DNA of 7,975 nt from Firmicutes bacterium UBA5389. GTDB lineage: Bacteria > Bacillota > DTU025. The stretch is from positions 1-7,975 of the forward strand of contig DHON01000119.1 of the NCBI GenBank assembly GCA_002409965.1, read 5' to 3'. Position numbers and translations under genes: made by a program. The notes under the pieces were generated by a model, which searched no databases, was not told the origin of the DNA, and saw only the letters and a list, made by a program, of their open reading frames with translations. The stretch's first letter is position 1. Each line of letters starts with the position of its first letter. Positions 5,958 through 7,975 of the stretch are shown here, piece after piece.

Positions 5958-6132
5958 TGCAAAATCAGAACACGTGTTGAAGCAGAAGCCATCCGCTTCT
6001 CACCGTCCGGCGTTGCGCCAAGCGCTTCAGCTAGGCCGGTTACGCTGACTGACCGCAGGTCCGCAGGTTTGATTCGCTGTTGGACCTTAGGTTGATCTGT
6101 TATGCTGGGCGGGTGGATCACCCGCCCATTTT
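5958..6132 (+). ncRNA. infC operon leader, probable L20-type autoregulatory leader
   Basis: This stretch of the infC leader is non-coding and structured. A hairpin AGAAGC (5984-5989)/GCTTCT (5995-6000) is followed by CACC. A second short hairpin is GGCG (6009-6012)/CGCC (6016-6019). A further helix pairs AGGTCC (6057-6062) with GGACCT (6082-6087). The leader ends in a strong terminator. In Bacillota the infC-rpmI-rplT leader binds ribosomal protein L20 and terminates early when L20 is in excess. The position, length, terminator and the hairpin followed by CTCACC agree with that class as I recall it. I cannot confirm the match to the family model without a covariance search. Confidence 0.65.
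6106..6132 (+). terminator. Attenuator-type intrinsic terminator upstream of infC
   Basis: TGGGCGGGTG (6106-6115) pairs perfectly with CACCCGCCCA (6119-6128) over 10 bp with a 3-nt loop, followed by TTTT (6129-6132). It stands 58 nt before the infC start and inside its own leader, so it is better explained as a regulated attenuator than as the end of thrS. It may also stop thrS read-through. Confidence 0.88.
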
Positions 6133-6189
6133 GTATGGCGCATACTCTGTTTTCGGCAGTGTCCACAAAACTATTGGGGGTGACAGGCT

Positions 6190-6702
6190 ATCAGTAGGGA
6201 GCTTTTCGTCAACGAGGAGATCAGAGCCAGGGACGTCCGCGTTGTGGACGATAAAGGGGAGCAACTGGGCATAATGGCCTTGAGGGATGCCCTTCGTGCA
6301 GCGGCGGAGAGAAACCTGGACCTCGTCGAGGTTGCACCTACAGCGCGACCGCCCGTATGCCGCATAATGGACTTCGGAAGGTACAAGTACGAGCAAAGCA
6401 AGCGCGATCGAGAAGCCAGAAAGAGACAACACATCGTGAGTATCAAGGAAGTCCGCATGACGCCCAAGATAGAAGATCACGACTATGACGTGAAGGTCAA
6501 GAACGCAGAGAAGTTCCTGCGCGAGGGCGATAAGGTCAAAGTGAGTGTGAGATTTCGCGGGCGGGAGATAGTCCACACCGACATCGCGCAGAGGCTCCTG
6601 AGAGAGATGGCCGCAACCCTGTCGGAAGTGTGCATCATGGAGCGCGAGCCGAGGGTCGAGGGCAGACACATGATCATGATCCTCACCCCAAGGCAGGAGT
6701 AG
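6190..6702 (+). CDS. infC: Translation initiation factor IF-3
   Basis: IF-3 binds the 30S subunit, blocks early 50S joining and checks the start codon and initiator tRNA. The product has 170 residues, the normal length. The N-terminal domain begins SRELFVNEEIRARDVRVVD, the IF-3 signature RIMDFGRYKYEQ is at residues 58-69, and the C-terminal domain (about 85-168) is complete. The start chosen is the codon ATC at 6190-6192: an in-frame TGA at 6181-6183 shuts the frame just upstream, the first GTG (6244) would delete 18 conserved N-terminal residues, and GGGGGTG (6176-6182) is well placed at 7 nt. Rare AUU/AUC starts are a known feature of infC, by which IF-3 limits its own synthesis. First gene of the infC-rpmI-rplT operon. 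Confidence 0.95.
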   Translation: MSRELFVNEEIRARDVRVVDDKGEQLGIMALRDALRAAAERNLDLVEVAPTARPPVCRIMDFGRYKYEQSKRDREARKRQHIVSIKEVRMTPKIEDHDYDVKVKNAEKFLREGDKVKVSVRFRGREIVHTDIAQRLLREMAATLSEVCIMEREPRVEGRHMIMILTPRQE

Positions 6703-6748
6703 TTCGGCCCCATGCTGCGGATTCAGTTGATTTGAGGGGGCAATAGGT

Positions 6749-6946
6749 ATGCCTAAGATGAAAACGCACAGAGCGTCCGCGAAGAGATTTCGCGTGACGG
6801 GCTCGGGCCTGATTATCAAGAACAAGGCCGGCCGCAGGCACGATCTGGGGAAGAAGACGTCCAAGCGCAAACGGAACATGAGGAAGGCGGATGTCGTCGC
6901 CAATGCCGACGCCAAAGTGGTCCGCCAGTTGATTCCGTACAAGTAG
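6749..6946 (+). CDS. rpmI: 50S ribosomal protein L35 (bL35)
   Basis: A 65-residue, very basic protein of normal length for bL35, with the family start MPKMKTHRASAKRF and the stretch GRRHDLGKKTSKRKRNMR near the middle. It is a structural protein of the large ribosomal subunit. The ATG has GAGGGGG (6734-6740) 8 nt upstream. It follows infC after 46 nt and precedes rplT by 44 nt, with no promoter or terminator seen in either gap, so all three should share a transcript. Confidence 0.98.
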   Translation: MPKMKTHRASAKRFRVTGSGLIIKNKAGRRHDLGKKTSKRKRNMRKADVVANADAKVVRQLIPYK

Positions 6947-6990
6947 CGCGCAGATGTAGCATGATGATGGCCGGGGGGAGCTGAACAGCA

Positions 6991-7350
6991 ATGGCAAGGG
7001 TGAAGAGCGGTACCACAACCAGGCGCAGGCACAACAAGATTCTCAAGCTTGCGAAGGGCTACACGGGCGTAAACAGGATCTCGTGGAAACGCGCTAATCA
7101 GGCGGTTATGCATGCCATGGATTACTCCTACATGCATCGAAGGACGAAGAAGCGCGACTTCAGGAAGCTTTGGATCGCGCGGATCAACGCCGCAGCGCGC
7201 ACCAACGGGATCTCCTATAGCCGACTGATCTGTGGGCTCAAGAAGGCAGGGGTTGAGATCAACCGCAAGATGCTGGCCGACATCGCCGTGCGCGACGCTG
7301 CCGCTTTTGAGCAGCTTGTGGCGGTGGCCATGGAGCAGGAAGCGCATTGA
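6991..7350 (+). CDS. rplT: 50S ribosomal protein L20 (bL20)
   Basis: A 119-residue basic protein of normal bL20 length. It binds 23S rRNA early in 50S assembly and in Bacillota also binds the infC leader to repress its own operon. Family features are the N-terminal arm MARVKSG with TRRRHNKILKLAKGY, and the signature KKRDFRKLWIARINAAAR in the globular part. The ATG has GGGGGGAG (6973-6980) 10 nt upstream. Its stop TGA (7348-7350) is one base from the TTG start of the next gene, which indicates translational coupling or at least co-transcription. Confidence 0.98.
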   Translation: MARVKSGTTTRRRHNKILKLAKGYTGVNRISWKRANQAVMHAMDYSYMHRRTKKRDFRKLWIARINAAARTNGISYSRLICGLKKAGVEINRKMLADIAVRDAAAFEQLVAVAMEQEAH

Positions 7351-7351
7351 G

Positions 7352-7975
7352 TTGCAGGTAATCGCCAGTGTGAGAAACTCCGCAGTCCGCGCCTATAGGG
7401 AATGTGTGAGCCGGGGAGTTCCCGGCCTGGTGCCGCTGGAAGGGTTCCGTCTTGTGGAAGACGCTTTGCGCGCGGGCGCGGTTCTCGTTGCTCTATACAT
7501 TGCGGAAGGGGCGGCGGCAACCGCGGCAGGGCGGCAACTCGCGGAAACGGCGTGTGAACGCGGCGCGAACCTGATCACTGTCTCAGATGACGTTGCAGGA
7601 AGGATGGCTGACACTCGCAGCCCGCAGGGCGTCTTCGCGACGGTCGCGTGGGCGCCGGAGCCAGGAGCGAGCTTGCTCGCAAAGGCGGCGGAGGGCGAGA
7701 AGCCGTCCTTCATCGTTGTGTTGGACGGCATGTCTGACCCCGGCAACGTGGGAACGATTGTGAGATCCGCGGCTGCGCTGGGCGCTGCGGGCGTTGTTGC
7801 CGGCCCGGGATGTGCCAGCTTCGCCAATCCCAAGGCAGTCAGGGCATCGATGGGGTCAATGTTCAGAATTGGGGTCGGCAGGGCACAGGAGTTGGAGGAG
7901 TTCGTGAAGCAGGCGCGCGCGAGCATCGGACACTATGACATCGTAGCCCCCCGCGCGCGCCTGCTTCACGAACTC
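7352..7975 (+). CDS. TrmH/SpoU-family 23S rRNA 2'-O-methyltransferase, 3' part missing
   Basis: Residues 1-199 match an RNA 2'-O-ribose methyltransferase of the SPOUT (TrmH/RlmB-like) family, which uses S-adenosylmethionine. An N-terminal substrate-binding domain (about 1-105, with VPLEGFRLVEDALRAG) is followed by the catalytic domain with motif 1 LDGMSDPGNVGTIVRSA (124-140; N132 and R138 are the key residues) and motif 2 ASMGSMFR (165-172). The third motif of the knot is not reached. The reading frame stays open to the window end, but from 7952 the codons lie in an inverted copy of 7898-7921, so residues 201-208 are probably not authentic. The start is taken as TTG 7352, with AGGAAG about 10 nt upstream; GTG 7370 is an alternative. 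A SpoU-type gene after rplT is common in Bacillota, often ahead of pheS. Target nucleotide unknown. Confidence 0.88.
   Translation, partial: MQVIASVRNSAVRAYRECVSRGVPGLVPLEGFRLVEDALRAGAVLVALYIAEGAAATAAGRQLAETACERGANLITVSDDVAGRMADTRSPQGVFATVAWAPEPGASLLAKAAEGEKPSFIVVLDGMSDPGNVGTIVRSAAALGAAGVVAGPGCASFANPKAVRASMGSMFRIGVGRAQELEEFVKQARASIGHYDIVAPRARLLHEL
7898..7975. repeat. Terminal inverted repeat with 24-bp perfect arms, probable chimeric contig end
   Basis: Positions 7898-7921 and 7952-7975 are exact reverse complements over 24 bp, with a 30-nt spacer. The second arm ends at the last base of the window, so the true repeat may be longer. It lies inside the methyltransferase reading frame and replaces the expected family sequence after residue 200. 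A fold-back amplification or library artefact is more likely than a genomic palindrome. Confidence 0.85.

Noticed and set aside
6102..6197. A 31-codon + strand frame crossing the infC terminator and overlapping the infC start, a possible leader peptide
   Set aside because: It has only a weak AGGTTGA ahead of its ATG, shows no run of regulatory codons, and overlaps a strong terminator. Coupling to infC cannot be excluded but is not supported.
7393..7926. A 177-codon - strand open frame opposite the methyltransferase gene
   Set aside because: It is antisense to clear SPOUT motifs and has no recognisable domain.

Overview
This window looks like ordinary chromosomal housekeeping DNA from a GC-rich member of the Bacillota (Firmicutes), probably a spore-forming clostridial-type lineage. 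Four things point there: a YtxC-family sporulation protein, a T-box riboswitch in front of the threonyl-tRNA synthetase gene, an infC-rpmI-rplT operon with a leader and terminator of the L20-controlled type, and SPOUT methyltransferase gene directly after rplT. Genus cannot be fixed from the sequence alone. I see no mobile element, CRISPR array, phage gene or defence cassette, and no undescribed gene system; the interesting material is regulatory.

Layout. Positions 1-392 hold five tRNA genes on the + strand: Asp (5' end cut off), Phe, Gly, Cys and Val, all with encoded CCA, closed by an intrinsic terminator (405-430) and a second strong hairpin (433-461). A + strand ytxC-like gene (567-1499) follows. 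Its upstream region carries a sporulation-sigma-like promoter embedded in an inverted repeat that would also pair with the ribosome binding site. A large hairpin (1528-1567) separates it from a convergent - strand gene (1607-3352) for a secreted CpdB/YfkN-like 2',3'-cyclic-nucleotide phosphodiesterase/3'-nucleotidase, which appears to start at TTG.

Divergent from that gene, a near-consensus sigma-A promoter (3581-3609) drives a complete T-box leader (about 3616-3923) with an ACC (Thr) specifier, alternative antiterminator and terminator helices, and then thrS (3991-5925). The stop codon of thrS lies inside the -35 box of the next promoter (5922-5951). That promoter reads a leader of about 230 nt with a strong terminator (6106-6132), then infC (start codon ATC at 6190), rpmI, rplT and, 1 nt later, a TrmH/SpoU-family 23S rRNA 2'-O-methyltransferase gene that runs off the window.

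How the genes work together: tRNA supply, tRNA charging under tRNA-sensing control, initiation factor 3, two 50S proteins and an rRNA-modifying enzyme form a translation neighbourhood with RNA-level feedback (T-box on thrS, probable L20 feedback and an AUC start on infC). The last 78 bases form an inverted repeat with 24-bp perfect arms; the second arm replaces the expected methyltransferase sequence, so the window end is probably a chimeric contig end, not real gene sequence.
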